Part shown: positions 26,251-34,763 of the stretch, one piece after another | Layout: the number at the start of each line of letters is the position of its first letter | Numbering within the stretch: the stretch's first letter is position 1 | Assembly: GCA_965208385.1 (NCBI GenBank) | Contig: CBDBOO010000109.1 | Coordinates: forward strand, 86,041-150,040 | Direction of reading: 5' to 3' | Origin: Endozoicomonas sp965208385 | Lineage (GTDB): Bacteria > Pseudomonadota > Gammaproteobacteria > Pseudomonadales > Endozoicomonadaceae | Length of the DNA: 64,000 nucleotides | Notes under the pieces: model-generated | Told to the model about the DNA's origin: nothing | The model's input: the letters and a program-made list of their open reading frames with translations, nothing else | The model's database searches: none | Program-made: the position numbers and the translations under genes

Positions 26251-26898
26251 ATGAGTCAGGAACCACTAGAAGGGGAATATTATACCGTAGAATTCATTGC
26301 TCTGGTGAATTCGGAGCCTGCGATAAATCCTAGGGATTGTAATTACAGTATCAAGACGGCATTAGAAAGAAAACTTCCTGGGTGTGAAAAAGCACAAGAA
26401 AATTATCATGAAATTGTACGCTTGATTGAAAAGAAAACGCTCGATTGTCTAATTGAGGAAATATACGAAGATGTTTGGGTGCCGCCATCGACAAGGAATT
26501 ATGTTAGAAGTGAAGGATACTATAAAAAGGAGCTTATAGAGCGTCGATATCACTTTACCTTTGAGGAAGCTCAAGCTTATGTTCCGAGGATGGGTGCGTT
26601 CAAAAATCCATTTTTGAATCATGAACCTGAAATGATACCGGATAAGCATGAAGTAATATTGGATCAGGGAAATAAAGAGCTGGAATGTCTGCGCTTGATG
26701 TTGGCCTGCCTAATGAGAGATACGCTTAAAGGATCAAAATACAGTGGGGAAAGCAGTATATCGGCCAGAGCTAAATATTTTCAGCAAATGGCTATAGAGC
26801 ACTTGGAAAATCCAAGAGGGTTCGGAAATAGCACATTGAGAGCACGTATTAAGGCTATTGATCTACTGATGTCAGAGAAACAAAAGTTCAAGAAATAG
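26251..26898 (+). CDS. Hypothetical protein of the replication island, 215 residues
   Basis: Not a family I recognise. It starts MSQEPLEGEYYTVEFIALVN and is rich in Glu and Lys. It has a tyrosine-rich middle (NYVRSEGYYKKELIERRYHF) and a helical C-terminus (LRLMLACLMRDTLKGSKYSG, RARIKAIDLLMSEKQKF). There is no signal or membrane segment. It lies between an attenuator-like terminator and the repeat array before alpA, so it belongs to the island but probably has its own promoter. Codon usage looks similar to the rest of the island. Confidence 0.65.
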   Translation: MSQEPLEGEYYTVEFIALVNSEPAINPRDCNYSIKTALERKLPGCEKAQENYHEIVRLIEKKTLDCLIEEIYEDVWVPPSTRNYVRSEGYYKKELIERRYHFTFEEAQAYVPRMGAFKNPFLNHEPEMIPDKHEVILDQGNKELECLRLMLACLMRDTLKGSKYSGESSISARAKYFQQMAIEHLENPRGFGNSTLRARIKAIDLLMSEKQKFKK

Positions 26899-26906
26899 TT
26901 GTCATC

Positions 26907-27011
26907 TGCCAAGGCAGCTGCCAATAGTGCTGCCGAGGGTTAATTTTACTGCCAATAGTGTTGCCAATTACTGATTTTTCTGTAAAAAGTGCTGCCAATT
27001 GCCAATTGCCA
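26907..27011. repeat. Iteron-like TGCCAAT direct repeats
   Basis: Within 105 bases there are at least eight TGCC words, several extended: TGCCAATAGTGCTGCC at 26920, TGCCAATAGTGTTGCCAATT at 26950, TGCCAATTGCCAATTGCC at 26993. Spacing is irregular. They lie directly before the alpA gene of a replication island, so they could be binding sites for AlpA or for the island RepA (origin iterons). Role inferred. Confidence 0.55.
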
Positions 27012-27077
27012 GTTCGCCAGCAATCCCGAAAATTTGAAATACACTGCAATCCCGAACACGTCCAAGAGGTTTTAAAA

Positions 27078-27290
27078 ATGACGAATCGGGAAAGAGAGAC
27101 GCTGCCACATAAACAACAATGGTTTGATGCCAGTTCTTTGTGTGTACGTATGCAGATTGGTAAAACAACGTTCTACCGTTGGATTGCAGAAGGTACTTTT
27201 CCAGAAGGCAAAAGAATGGGAAAGCGTGCTGTACGCTGGCATGAAAGTACCATCATAGATTGGGAAAATAGCCGGGACACTGCCGTATGA
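27078..27290 (+). CDS. alpA: AlpA-family excisionase/regulator
   Basis: 70 residues from the ATG at 27078; the frame is open from 26958, but that part covers the repeat array. WFDASSLCVRMQIGKTTFYR, then WIAEGTFPEGKRMGKRAVRW, is the MerR-like winged HTH of AlpA/Xis proteins. WHESTIIDWE is the usual wing end. AlpA proteins of phage-satellite and P4-like islands activate excision or act as recombination directionality factors. It is the first gene of the alpA-primase-repA block. Confidence 0.82.
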   Translation: MTNRERETLPHKQQWFDASSLCVRMQIGKTTFYRWIAEGTFPEGKRMGKRAVRWHESTIIDWENSRDTAV

Positions 27291-27333
27291 GTACAGAACG
27301 GCAGACTGCCCAAAAAGTGCGTAGCATTCTGTA

Positions 27334-27525
27334 TTGACTCTTACAGAACCAATCTGTGCTGGTGTTCAGACTCTGGTAAAACCCAGTACCCAGTTTTGTG
27401 CTTGGCGATGTACGAGGAATGGAGGTCATCAGTTTTGGAATGAGACAGTTGCAGAATGTAAGGCGCTGTATTGTGGGCTGATTGATATCACTCACGGACT
27501 ACCACTGAATGAGGGTGAACAATGA
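27334..27525 (+). CDS. Small hypothetical protein coupled to the primase gene
   Basis: 63 residues from a TTG start, sequence TLTEPICAGVQTLVKPSTQF then VAECKALYCGLIDITHG. No domain recognised. Its stop overlaps the next start (ATGA), implying translational coupling, which supports it being real. Small filler genes of this kind are common between alpA and primase in satellite islands. Confidence 0.45.
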   Translation: MTLTEPICAGVQTLVKPSTQFCAWRCTRNGGHQFWNETVAECKALYCGLIDITHGLPLNEGEQ

Positions 27526-27690
27526 ACTCTCATTTCGGACGCAGTACTTTCGAGCGCAGTACTTTCGAGAACAATACTTTCAATCACAGTAGCACGGTAA
27601 AAGCGGCGACTGTGGGGCAGTGGCCTTACATTCTCCAGTCGCTGGCAGGCTTGGATGATCAACAAACAGACACTCGGTTAAAAAATAAGG

Positions 27691-29020
27691 GGCTCTTCCC
27701 TGATTTTAGTGGGTGATTTAATCTATATTGAACACTTCAAGGCAAGGATGCCGACATGCGCGATAAAGAACTCTACTCTAAAATACTTGGCGTTGAAACT
27801 CCGTGGCATGTCGCTCACGTGGAACTCTCCATTACTGAAGGAAAAGTCGAAATCTTTCTCGAACATGATGGCAAAAAGCCTTCTAAATGCAGTGTTTGTG
27901 ATAAACCCTCTCCGGGTTACGATCGACGTCAGAAGAAGTGGCGGCATCTGGATACCTGCCAGTTTCAAACCATCCTTATTGCTGATGTTCCGCGTACACA
28001 ATGTTCCGATCACGGTGTAAAAACAATACAGGTTCCATGGGCTGAACCGAACTCTGGTTTTACGGCCTTGTTTGAAGCACTCGTTATTGACTGGCTGAAA
28101 GAGGCAACAACCAGTGCAGTTGCCCAACAAATGAAGCTTAGCTGGAATGCCATCGACGGTATCCAACAGCGTGCAGTAGCGAGAGGTCTGGCACGCAGAG
28201 TACACGACAATCCCAAACGGTTAGCCGTTGACGAAACCTCATTCCAGAAGAGGCGTGAGTACGTCACTGTGGTTACAGATCATGAAAAAGGCATTGTTTT
28301 ACATTTGGCCGACAACCATAAAGCTGACAGCCTCAATGAGTACTTTGAGACCCTGACGCCAGACCAGAAAGCCGGTATTGAATGCGTTACCATGGATATG
28401 TGGAAGCCCTTTATCAAGGCAGTCACATTGCATGTGCCAGAAGCCAGGGAGCGAATAGCATTTGACAAGTTCCATGTTGCCCAGTACTTAGGCAATGCGG
28501 TCAATAAAGTTCGCATAGAAGAGCACAAAGCGCTTATGTCTACAGGGTCAGACTTACTCAAAGGTACCCGGTTTGACTGGCTAACAAATCCTGAAAATAT
28601 GAGCGATGAAAAGTGGGAAGCGTTCGAGCCGTTGCGTGATTCAAAGCTGAAAACAGCACGAGCCTGGGCCATCAAAGAGATGGCGATGACACTGTGGAAT
28701 TACACATCACGAGCTTGGGCTATCAAGGCATGGAAGCGGTGGCTGAGCTGGGCACTGAGGTGTCGGCTTGAACCTGTTCGTAAAGTGGCCAAGATGATCA
28801 AAGAACACCTGTGGGGAATTATTAACGCAATAGTTCTAAAAGCCGACAATGGCCGTGCAGAAGGCATGAATGGAAAGATACAGCGACTCAAGGGTCGAGC
28901 CTACGGCTACAGAAACAGAGAAAGGTTCAAAACTGCAATTTACTTTCATTGTGGTGGCCTTGATCTTTACCCAAGAGGGGTGAATCGCTGAAATTTACCC
29001 ACACAATCTGAGGTAGAGCC
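27691..29020 (+). mobile_element. ISL3-family insertion sequence
   Basis: 1330 bases flanked by the 8-base direct repeat AAATAAGG (27683-27690 and 29021-29028), the standard ISL3 duplication. The ends are imperfect inverted repeats starting GGCTCTTCCCTGATTTTAG on the left and GGCTCTACCTCAGATTGTG on the right (inward). It carries one full transposase and looks recent. Confidence 0.95.
27756..28991 (+). CDS. tnpA: ISL3-family transposase
   Basis: 411 residues, full length. The N-terminal zinc-binding region has CSVCDKPSPGYDRRQKKWRH, then TQCSDHG. The HTH follows (TSAVAQQMKLSWNAIDGIQQ), then the DDE catalytic core with AVDETSFQKRREYVTVVTDH and CVTMDMWKPFIKAV. The conserved C-terminal NGRAEGMNGKIQRLKGRAYG then YRNRERFKTAIYFHCGG is diagnostic for ISL3. 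It catalyses cut-and-paste transposition. The frame is intact, so the element may be active. Confidence 0.95.
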   Translation: MRDKELYSKILGVETPWHVAHVELSITEGKVEIFLEHDGKKPSKCSVCDKPSPGYDRRQKKWRHLDTCQFQTILIADVPRTQCSDHGVKTIQVPWAEPNSGFTALFEALVIDWLKEATTSAVAQQMKLSWNAIDGIQQRAVARGLARRVHDNPKRLAVDETSFQKRREYVTVVTDHEKGIVLHLADNHKADSLNEYFETLTPDQKAGIECVTMDMWKPFIKAVTLHVPEARERIAFDKFHVAQYLGNAVNKVRIEEHKALMSTGSDLLKGTRFDWLTNPENMSDEKWEAFEPLRDSKLKTARAWAIKEMAMTLWNYTSRAWAIKAWKRWLSWALRCRLEPVRKVAKMIKEHLWGIINAIVLKADNGRAEGMNGKIQRLKGRAYGYRNRERFKTAIYFHCGGLDLYPRGVNR

Positions 29021-29893
29021 AAATAAGGGAACACCTTGCCCTAATTGTGGCGGCACAGATCGTTACAGTTTTAAGGACGCTGAAAAGGGAGTATGGGCTT
29101 GCCGTCATTGTGGTGGTGGCGATGGTTGGGAATTATTAAAGCGAGTGTGTGGCTGGTCATTCCCTGAGGCTGCCCGGACTGTTGGTGAACTGTTGCATGT
29201 GCAGTCAGTACATACTATCAACAGCGAGCAGCAACAGGTAGACAGGCAAAAAGTAATTAGAGAGCAGGCAGAAAAACGGCGAAAGACTTCTGAAATCAAG
29301 GCCAGGCAAGAAACCAGAGAGAAAGATGCTCTTTGTCAGCAGAGAGCCATTTATGCCTATCAGGAATGGTGCGCAGCTTTACCGGCTGATCCTAATCATT
29401 CTTACCTGAAAAATCATTGTTTGCCCGCATTGAACCTGAAACAGATGCAACACCCTGTCTATGGTGATTGTCTGTTAGTGCCTCTGATGAATGAACAGGG
29501 GCTACTGATGAATCTGGAACGAATTAATCCGGAAGGAATGAAACGGCCCATTAAAGGAGCGCGTAAAAAAGGCTGTTTCTATCAATTCGGCAGTGACAGT
29601 TTCACGGTTTACATTGCCGAGAGTTGGAGTACCGGCGCAGCGATTCATTTAAACAAATCTTGTCGTCCGGTTGTTTTGGCCGCCATGAGCGCAAGCAATC
29701 TTGATGCCGTGGCTGCAATAGCGAAGCAGCGCTTTTCAGAAAGCAATATTGTGGTGGCAGCAGACAATGACAAGCCTGGCATAGACGCCGCGATCAAAGT
29801 GGCTAATCACTATGATTTAAAAATTATTCTGCCCAGTAAGGAGGGCAACGACTTCTGTGACCTGCATATAGACAATGTCCGGGAGCGCAGCCC

Positions 29894-31009
29894 ATGAATA
29901 GCATGGAATCTGATTTGCAGAATGAACTGACTCCGGATCAGTTGAATAACACAAAACCAGCAAGAAAACCCAAGCTGATTTCAATGTGGGACGCGGCAGA
30001 TACGGTTACACAGCCGGATTGGTTGATTAAAAACTATTTCGAAATGGATACGTTAGCGGGTTTGTTTGCCCCTCCTGCAAGTTGTAAATCAATGTTAGCC
30101 ATTGACTTGGCGGCTTCAGTAGCGACAGGCAGAGACTGGCATGGATACAGAGTGAAGCAGGGAGCTGTCGTTTATGTGGCCGGTGAGGGAGGATCCGGTT
30201 TATTAAAGCGCACAAAAGCATGGAAGATAAGAAACAGAGCGAACGGGTGCGATGTTCCGCTGTATTTACACTCCCAGGCTATTGATGGGCAAGATCTGGT
30301 GGAAATTCATGCATTGATACAAAGTGTTGAGTCCTTTCATGACATCAAAGAGAGCTCAATCAATTTGGTGATTATCGATACAGTGGCCAGAAATTTTGGA
30401 GGTGAAGAAAACAGCGCAAAAGATATGGGCGCGTTCATAAAGCATATGGATGCTATTCGTAACCGGTGGCAGTGTGCTGTTTTACTGGTACACCATACAG
30501 GCCATAGTGAAGTGAACAGGGCAAGAGGTTCATCGGCCTTTAGAGCGGCGCTTGATGCAGAATATGTGGTTAAAAAAGAGGAGAAGTCAGTCGAGTTCAA
30601 ATCCACGAAAATGAAAGACGCCGAAGAACCCAATCCATTAAATTTTGAATTATGCAGTGTTGATTTGGGTATTCAGGATGAGGACGGAGACGCGGTCAAT
30701 AGCGCCGTTCTGGATTTAACGGACAAAGAGTTACCGGAAAAAACCGAGACTAAAAAGACCAGACTTGTTGCTAACCATCAGGCTGCTCTGGGCATTCTTG
30801 AAGGGATGTATTCCGAATACAGAGAAAGATTATCAAACCAAGGGCAGAATCCCGACAACGCTCATGTGCAGACCGTGGATTGGAGGCGGCGGTGTATTGA
30901 TGCTGGATGTACGGATACTAAAAACTGGTCGCGTTTATCAAAAGCGCTTGAAGAGAAAGGTTTTATTTTACGACGGGACTCCTTTGTTTTTGTTATGGAT
31001 TGTCAATAG
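29894..31009 (+). CDS. repA: RepA-like AAA ATPase/helicase of the island
   Basis: 371 residues. It is an AAA_25/RepA hexameric ATPase domain. The Walker A is variant (LFAPPASCKSMLAIDLAASV, with Cys where Gly is usual before Lys). Walker B is NLVIIDTVARNFGGEENSAK. A sensor-like AVLLVHHTGHSEVNRARGSS and the RADAR-like SAFRAALDAEY follow. The C-terminal 100 residues form a winged-helix-like DNA-binding part. It probably unwinds island DNA at replication. It is coupled to the primase gene by a four-base overlap and should have lost upstream translation because of the ISL3 insertion. Confidence 0.82.
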   Translation: MNSMESDLQNELTPDQLNNTKPARKPKLISMWDAADTVTQPDWLIKNYFEMDTLAGLFAPPASCKSMLAIDLAASVATGRDWHGYRVKQGAVVYVAGEGGSGLLKRTKAWKIRNRANGCDVPLYLHSQAIDGQDLVEIHALIQSVESFHDIKESSINLVIIDTVARNFGGEENSAKDMGAFIKHMDAIRNRWQCAVLLVHHTGHSEVNRARGSSAFRAALDAEYVVKKEEKSVEFKSTKMKDAEEPNPLNFELCSVDLGIQDEDGDAVNSAVLDLTDKELPEKTETKKTRLVANHQAALGILEGMYSEYRERLSNQGQNPDNAHVQTVDWRRRCIDAGCTDTKNWSRLSKALEEKGFILRRDSFVFVMDCQ

Positions 31010-31021
31010 AAACGCTCTTCA

Positions 31022-31060
31022 CCTCACCTCTATACCTTAGGGTTTCGAGGAGAGGTGAGG
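31022..31060. terminator. Perfect hairpin after repA
   Basis: CCTCACCTCT (31022-31031) pairs perfectly with AGAGGTGAGG (31051-31060) around a 19-base loop, 12 bases after the repA stop. No T run follows, so it may be a Rho-independent variant, a processing site or a recombination/origin element. The rest of the gap to 31416 shows nothing recognisable except a good ribosome site before 31417. Confidence 0.5.
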
Positions 31061-31486
31061 AAGGGAGAATTGCGTATCAGGATGTTCTGCAGAGGCCTAA
31101 TCATACAGCCATAGGAGTCCATAAGGTACGAAAAATGAATCTTGCACAGATGAATTTATGGGTCTGTCTAAAGGTGTCAATCGATAAGGATTGAGATCGC
31201 TGGGTTAGGTACCAAGGTGAGGGCAGTGGAGAAGTTTTTTCCAAAAAACACAGTGATAGATCAATGGAGTGAATTGAAGTTATCGTTATTTCTTTTGGTA
31301 CATTATTGGCTGGTTGGTTAATGCCGTTCGATGCTTTTTTTTGATTTTTAGTGGCAGGAAAATATGTACCGATAAAAATGGGTTAGTACATTACTTATTT
31401 TTTCTGGAGAGTATTTATGGATAGTCCGTTGAAAGCCTACTTTTCGGTTCGAGAAGTTTGCATTCGTTATGGAGTGGGTACATCAA

Positions 31487-32922
31487 GGGCGGGTGTAATT
31501 AAAAGTGTTCCATCTACCCATTATCCAGCTTGCTGCCAGTACTGATCCCAGTCCCCGTTAGAACGCAATGTTCTTAAGCAAAGCATTGCTCCTGCGATGG
31601 AAGGCTTCCACCAAGCACCCGGTATTTTTAGTCGCATCTGCACTACTGCACTGTTAGAACTTTCTATTTCGCCAGAGCCAATGGGAAGATTGGCTGCTTC
31701 TGCTGCAGCATATTCGAATTGCCCTGGACGGTTTCGGATATATCGGTGACACTCCTCTGGTTTATTGGCTGCTTTGCCTTTCTTTCCGTTTCTATGCGGA
31801 TCAAGCTCTGCCATGACGGCATTAACATTGCCAGATTTCATGCGTTCCTGCTGGATATGCCGCCACTGTACACGTGTTTCCTTGTTAAACCCGACACACT
31901 CTTCTGCTGCATCAGCGAAGTGCTCAGAGAGATGATAATAGTCAACGAGGAAACTTCCTTGCTCTCCAAACACTCTCTTTGTCTGGTTGGCAATCCAGGT
32001 GGCTCCATCGCTCACGCAATGGATAGAGGATTGCCGGTTGAGCCCCTGCTCTATTGCACAACTCAACCACTGGTCACCTGCTTCATCCGGCCCTCCCATT
32101 GTGGCCTGATGACGTTTATCTGAACTACCCAGCTTATAGACCTGGCAAAGTTTAGCCTCCTGCCATTCAGTTTTACGTGCTTTGCGTTTGTCACCTTCTG
32201 CCTCTTCATCAATGAGGACAACAGGAATCATGCTTCCATCCATTTCTCCTATAAACTGGGCAGCTTCACCGAGGCAGTCCTGACGATTTTGTGATGCACT
32301 GATGGAATCATTTTGCATACAGCTTGCGTGCTCAAGAGTTATGGCTCGAATAGAAGACTCAGGCACATCAATACCATAATGTTCATGTATTTTTTTTGCA
32401 GCTGCCTGAAAAGAACTATCTGCACCAAAGTCTACAATTTTACGTTGAATTGTGCGGGAGTAGTCGCGACAGTGAATATGAGCGGCATGACTGAAAGGTC
32501 TGACCCGATGCTTGTCTACCGTCTGGCAGCGTTCAAGAACTTCTATTTTCCCATAGGTGCTCAGCCAATAAGTGTTTTTTTTTGAGTTTTAGCTCCGGGG
32601 TGCTTCAGGCAAGCCTCGCCAAATTTTTGATCTTCCTTGTAGGTACCCCAGCCAGTAAGCAGTTCATTGCCCATTTCACGCAGGTGGGCAATGACGGCTT
32701 CTTCAGCATCATCAGCACGATCCAGGAGACCTGACTCGGCTTCAACAATATCCAGAAGTGCAGAAACTCTAAGCTCAAGCTCGGGGTGGGCTGCAAGTCT
32801 ATCAGCAAGAGAAATAGGTGAGGGCATAATACTAACTAGGGTTGAGAAATACTCTTACATTATCGTTCATATTGAGGTTTTGTGGGCAGAAAAACTTCTA
32901 ATGAACACTTTTAATTACACCC
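31487..32922 (-). mobile_element. ISKra4-family insertion sequence
   Basis: Flanked by the 8-base duplication TACATCAA (31479-31486 and 32923-32930). The 20-base inverted ends GGGTGTAATTAAAAGTGTTC are perfect (31491-31510; complement 32903-32922). The left end has an extra GGGC before the repeat. The element encodes one transposase split by a poly-A frameshift site. Confidence 0.9.
31521..32827 (-). CDS. tnpA: ISKra4-family transposase, probably made by -1 frameshifting
   Basis: The first frame (32827-32561) ends GAKTQKKTLIG-stop. At an A9 run (T9 at 32575-32583) a -1 shift continues KKNTYWLSTYGKIEVLERCQ. It runs open through the catalytic part (EMDGSMIPVVLIDEE, VSDGATWIANQ, YYHLSEHFADAAEE) to LPIGSGEIESSNSAVVQMRL and KIPGAWW, the ISKra4 C-terminal signature. 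Combined length is about 435 residues. Homopolymer slippage is a known expression mode in this family. A simple frameshift mutation is the alternative. Confidence 0.85.
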
Positions 32923-33185
32923 TACATCAACCGTTTATGATTGGGTCAATCATGGGCAATTCCCCAAGCCCAAAAAATTTGGTCCTAAACTGGTTCGGTT
33001 TCACATTGATGATTTGTTGCAGTGGGAGCAAATGCAAGACGGGGAAAAGTACGCGACACTGGACGAGCAGGTATCAAAGGATACCAATATGATTCTACCT
33101 GATAATATAAATTGAATGTGTTTAGAAAGTCGTTATTGGGTACGGCACGAGAAAAGTACACCAGTAAGTACACTAAACTGAAAAG

Positions 33186-33220
33186 CAAAAAAAACCTGAA
33201 GCGTTTACTAACGTTTCAGG
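33186..33220 (-). terminator. Rho-independent terminator of tRNA-Leu
   Basis: On the minus strand CCTGAA-ACGTT...AACGC-TTCAGG forms a stem directly followed by eight T residues (seen as A8 at 33187-33194). It lies 13 bases beyond the tRNA 3' end. Confidence 0.85.
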
Positions 33221-33232
33221 CCTTCTTAGAAT

Positions 33233-33319
33233 TGGTACCGGTGGGCGGAGTCGAACCGCCACGCTCGTAAAAGCGGGGGATTTTGAATCCCCTATGTCTA
33301 CCAATTCCATCACACCGGC
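33233..33319 (-). tRNA. tRNA-Leu(CAA)
   Basis: An 87-base cloverleaf read on the minus strand. The acceptor GCCGGTG pairs with CACCGGT, then A and an encoded CCA. The D arm contains GGAATTGGTAGACAT. The anticodon stem GGGGA/TCCCC holds loop TTCAAAA, anticodon CAA (33283-33285). It has the long variable arm of leucine tRNAs and the T arm GGTTCGACTCC. Its 3' end faces the replication island, so it is the probable attachment site of that island. Confidence 0.95.
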
Positions 33320-33639
33320 AGGGGTTTTGAACTGAGCGGAGCTTAAGATATTTTCAAAAGAAATTCAAAGGCTTTCGAAGATTCTTCTAAAAGCAGATGA
33401 AGCTGTCGTGAACTCGTTCAGTACGCCGCGGAGTATATCAAAGAGTTTTTTGAGATCAAGAGGTTATTGCCAGTTTCGTTTTGTTTTATACAATGAAGTA
33501 GAATCAGCAGGTTGTGTCCTGCTTCTCACGTTTTTTTCTGAAAATAAGGGGTTGTCGAAGTCAGTAATGGGTTACTGCTCCTGACAGTTCTCTGTTTTTA
33601 CAGTATCCTTCCGGCCTTTTGAGCTCAAATAAGCAATTC
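33320..33639. other. Upstream region of tRNA-Leu and queA
   Basis: A 320-base intergenic region with divergent transcription. It should contain the tRNA promoter (minus) and the queA promoter (plus). A small hairpin AGCAGG/CCTGCT at 33506-33523 is followed by TCTCACG and T7. I see nothing else recognisable. Confidence 0.4.
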
Positions 33640-34683
33640 ATGCAAGTTAGTGATTTTGATTTCGATTTGCCCGATGAGCAAATCGCCCGGTTTCCGGCTA
33701 AAGACCGGACTGGCAGTCGGATGTTATGCCTTGATGGTAATGACGAAGCGATAACCCATCGACAGTTTGCCGACATAGAGCAATTGTTGCAGCCCGGTGA
33801 TTTGCTGGTGCTGAATGATACCCGTGTTATTCCAGCCCGAATGTACGGGCGTAAGGAAACGGGTGGGAAAATTGAGGTTCTGATTGAGCGTGTGGTAGAA
33901 GACACTCTGGTGCTGGCTCAGATCAGGGCCAGTAAATCACCCAAACCGGGAGCCGTGCTCTTTCTGGCCGATGATGCCGTAAAGGTGACGGTGGAGGGGC
34001 GGCAAGATTTTCTTTTTGTCGTGCGATTTGAGTCGTCGGTTTTACCCCTGTTACAGCAGCATGGGCATATGCCATTGCCGCCCTATATTGATCGCGCTGA
34101 TGGCGATAGTGACCGATTACGTTATCAGACTGTTTTTGCGGCTAGAGATGGGGCGGTTGCCGCGCCCACCGCAGGTTTGCATTTCGATAAGGAAATGCTT
34201 GCCCGTCTGGAAGAAAAGGGTGTTCAAAAAGCATTTGTTACTCTGCATGTTGGCTCGGGCACCTATCAACCGGTTCGGGTTGATAATATTAAAGACCATG
34301 TAATGCATGCAGAATATATCGAGGTTTCTGAAGAGGTGTGCCAGGCCGTGCGGGAAACCCGTGCACGGGGTGGTCGGATTGTGGCAGTCGGGACGACGTC
34401 TGTGCGCAGTCTGGAATCGGCTTCTGCCAGTGGTGAAATACAACCCTTTCAGGGAGATTCCAAAATATTTATTTACCCTGGCTACGAATTTCGCAGTGTC
34501 GATGCCATGATCACCAATTTTCATCTGCCCCAGTCCACCCTGCTGATGCTGGTCAGTGCCTTTGCTGGCAAAGAGGCTGTACTGAAGGCTTATAGTGAAG
34601 CGGTAGAGCAGGGGTATCGTTTTTTTAGCTATGGCGATGCCATGCTCCTGACCAGAAAAAATTCAGATATAAACCAGATATAA
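33640..34683 (+). CDS. queA: S-adenosylmethionine:tRNA ribosyltransferase-isomerase QueA
   Basis: 347 residues from the ATG at 33640 (MQVSDFDFDLPDEQIARFPA matches the family start; the frame is open seven codons earlier from a TTG). LVLNDTRVIPARMYGRKETG, GHMPLPPYIDR, AAPTAGLHFDKEMLARL, FVTLHVGSGTYQPVR and MITNFHLPQSTLLMLV are all conserved. QueA makes epoxyqueuosine in the wobble position of tRNA Asn, Asp, His and Tyr. It is first of the queA-tgt-yajC-secD-secF block. Confidence 0.97.
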   Translation: MQVSDFDFDLPDEQIARFPAKDRTGSRMLCLDGNDEAITHRQFADIEQLLQPGDLLVLNDTRVIPARMYGRKETGGKIEVLIERVVEDTLVLAQIRASKSPKPGAVLFLADDAVKVTVEGRQDFLFVVRFESSVLPLLQQHGHMPLPPYIDRADGDSDRLRYQTVFAARDGAVAAPTAGLHFDKEMLARLEEKGVQKAFVTLHVGSGTYQPVRVDNIKDHVMHAEYIEVSEEVCQAVRETRARGGRIVAVGTTSVRSLESASASGEIQPFQGDSKIFIYPGYEFRSVDAMITNFHLPQSTLLMLVSAFAGKEAVLKAYSEAVEQGYRFFSYGDAMLLTRKNSDINQI

Positions 34684-34763
34684 ACCAGATACAAACAGTG
34701 TTGCTGTGTGAGCGGGTTTCTGCGAAACAGGCGGCGGTGTTATTGAATAGGTAAAGTAAGCTG

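Larger units (their letters stand above)
27522..29897 (+). pseudogene. Zinc-finger/TOPRIM primase, interrupted by ISL3
   Basis: Joining 27522-27690 with 29029-29897 (dropping the ISL3 element and one copy of its 8-base duplication) gives exactly 346 codons in frame. The junction KNKGTPCPNCGGTDRYSFKD restores the primase CxxC zinc motif; WACRHCGGGDGWELL supplies the second Cys-His pair. The C-terminal TOPRIM-like part has YIAESWSTGAAIHLNKSCRP and VVAADNDKPGIDAAIKVA, as in phage P4 alpha-type and ICE primases. The protein would prime island replication. The insertion destroys it. Its stop overlaps the repA start (ATGA). The downstream 250 codons remain open from a GTG at 29145. Confidence 0.88.
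31417..33115 (+). pseudogene. alpA: Second AlpA-family regulator, interrupted by ISKra4
   Basis: Joining 31417-31486 to 32931-33115 gives an 84-codon gene with no stop. It reads YFSVREVCIRYGVGTSTVYD, then WVNHGQFPKPKKFGPKLVRF and HIDDLLQWEQM, a textbook AlpA winged-HTH excisionase. A GGAGAG ribosome site lies eight bases before the ATG. The ISKra4 element cuts it within the recognition helix. It ends 118 bases from the tRNA-Leu gene, where excisionase genes of tRNA-integrated islands often sit. It is now non-functional. Confidence 0.9.

Noticed and set aside
26907..27011. Possible CRISPR array from the TGCC repeats
   Set aside because: Repeats are too short, spacing is irregular and no spacers of uniform length or cas genes are present.
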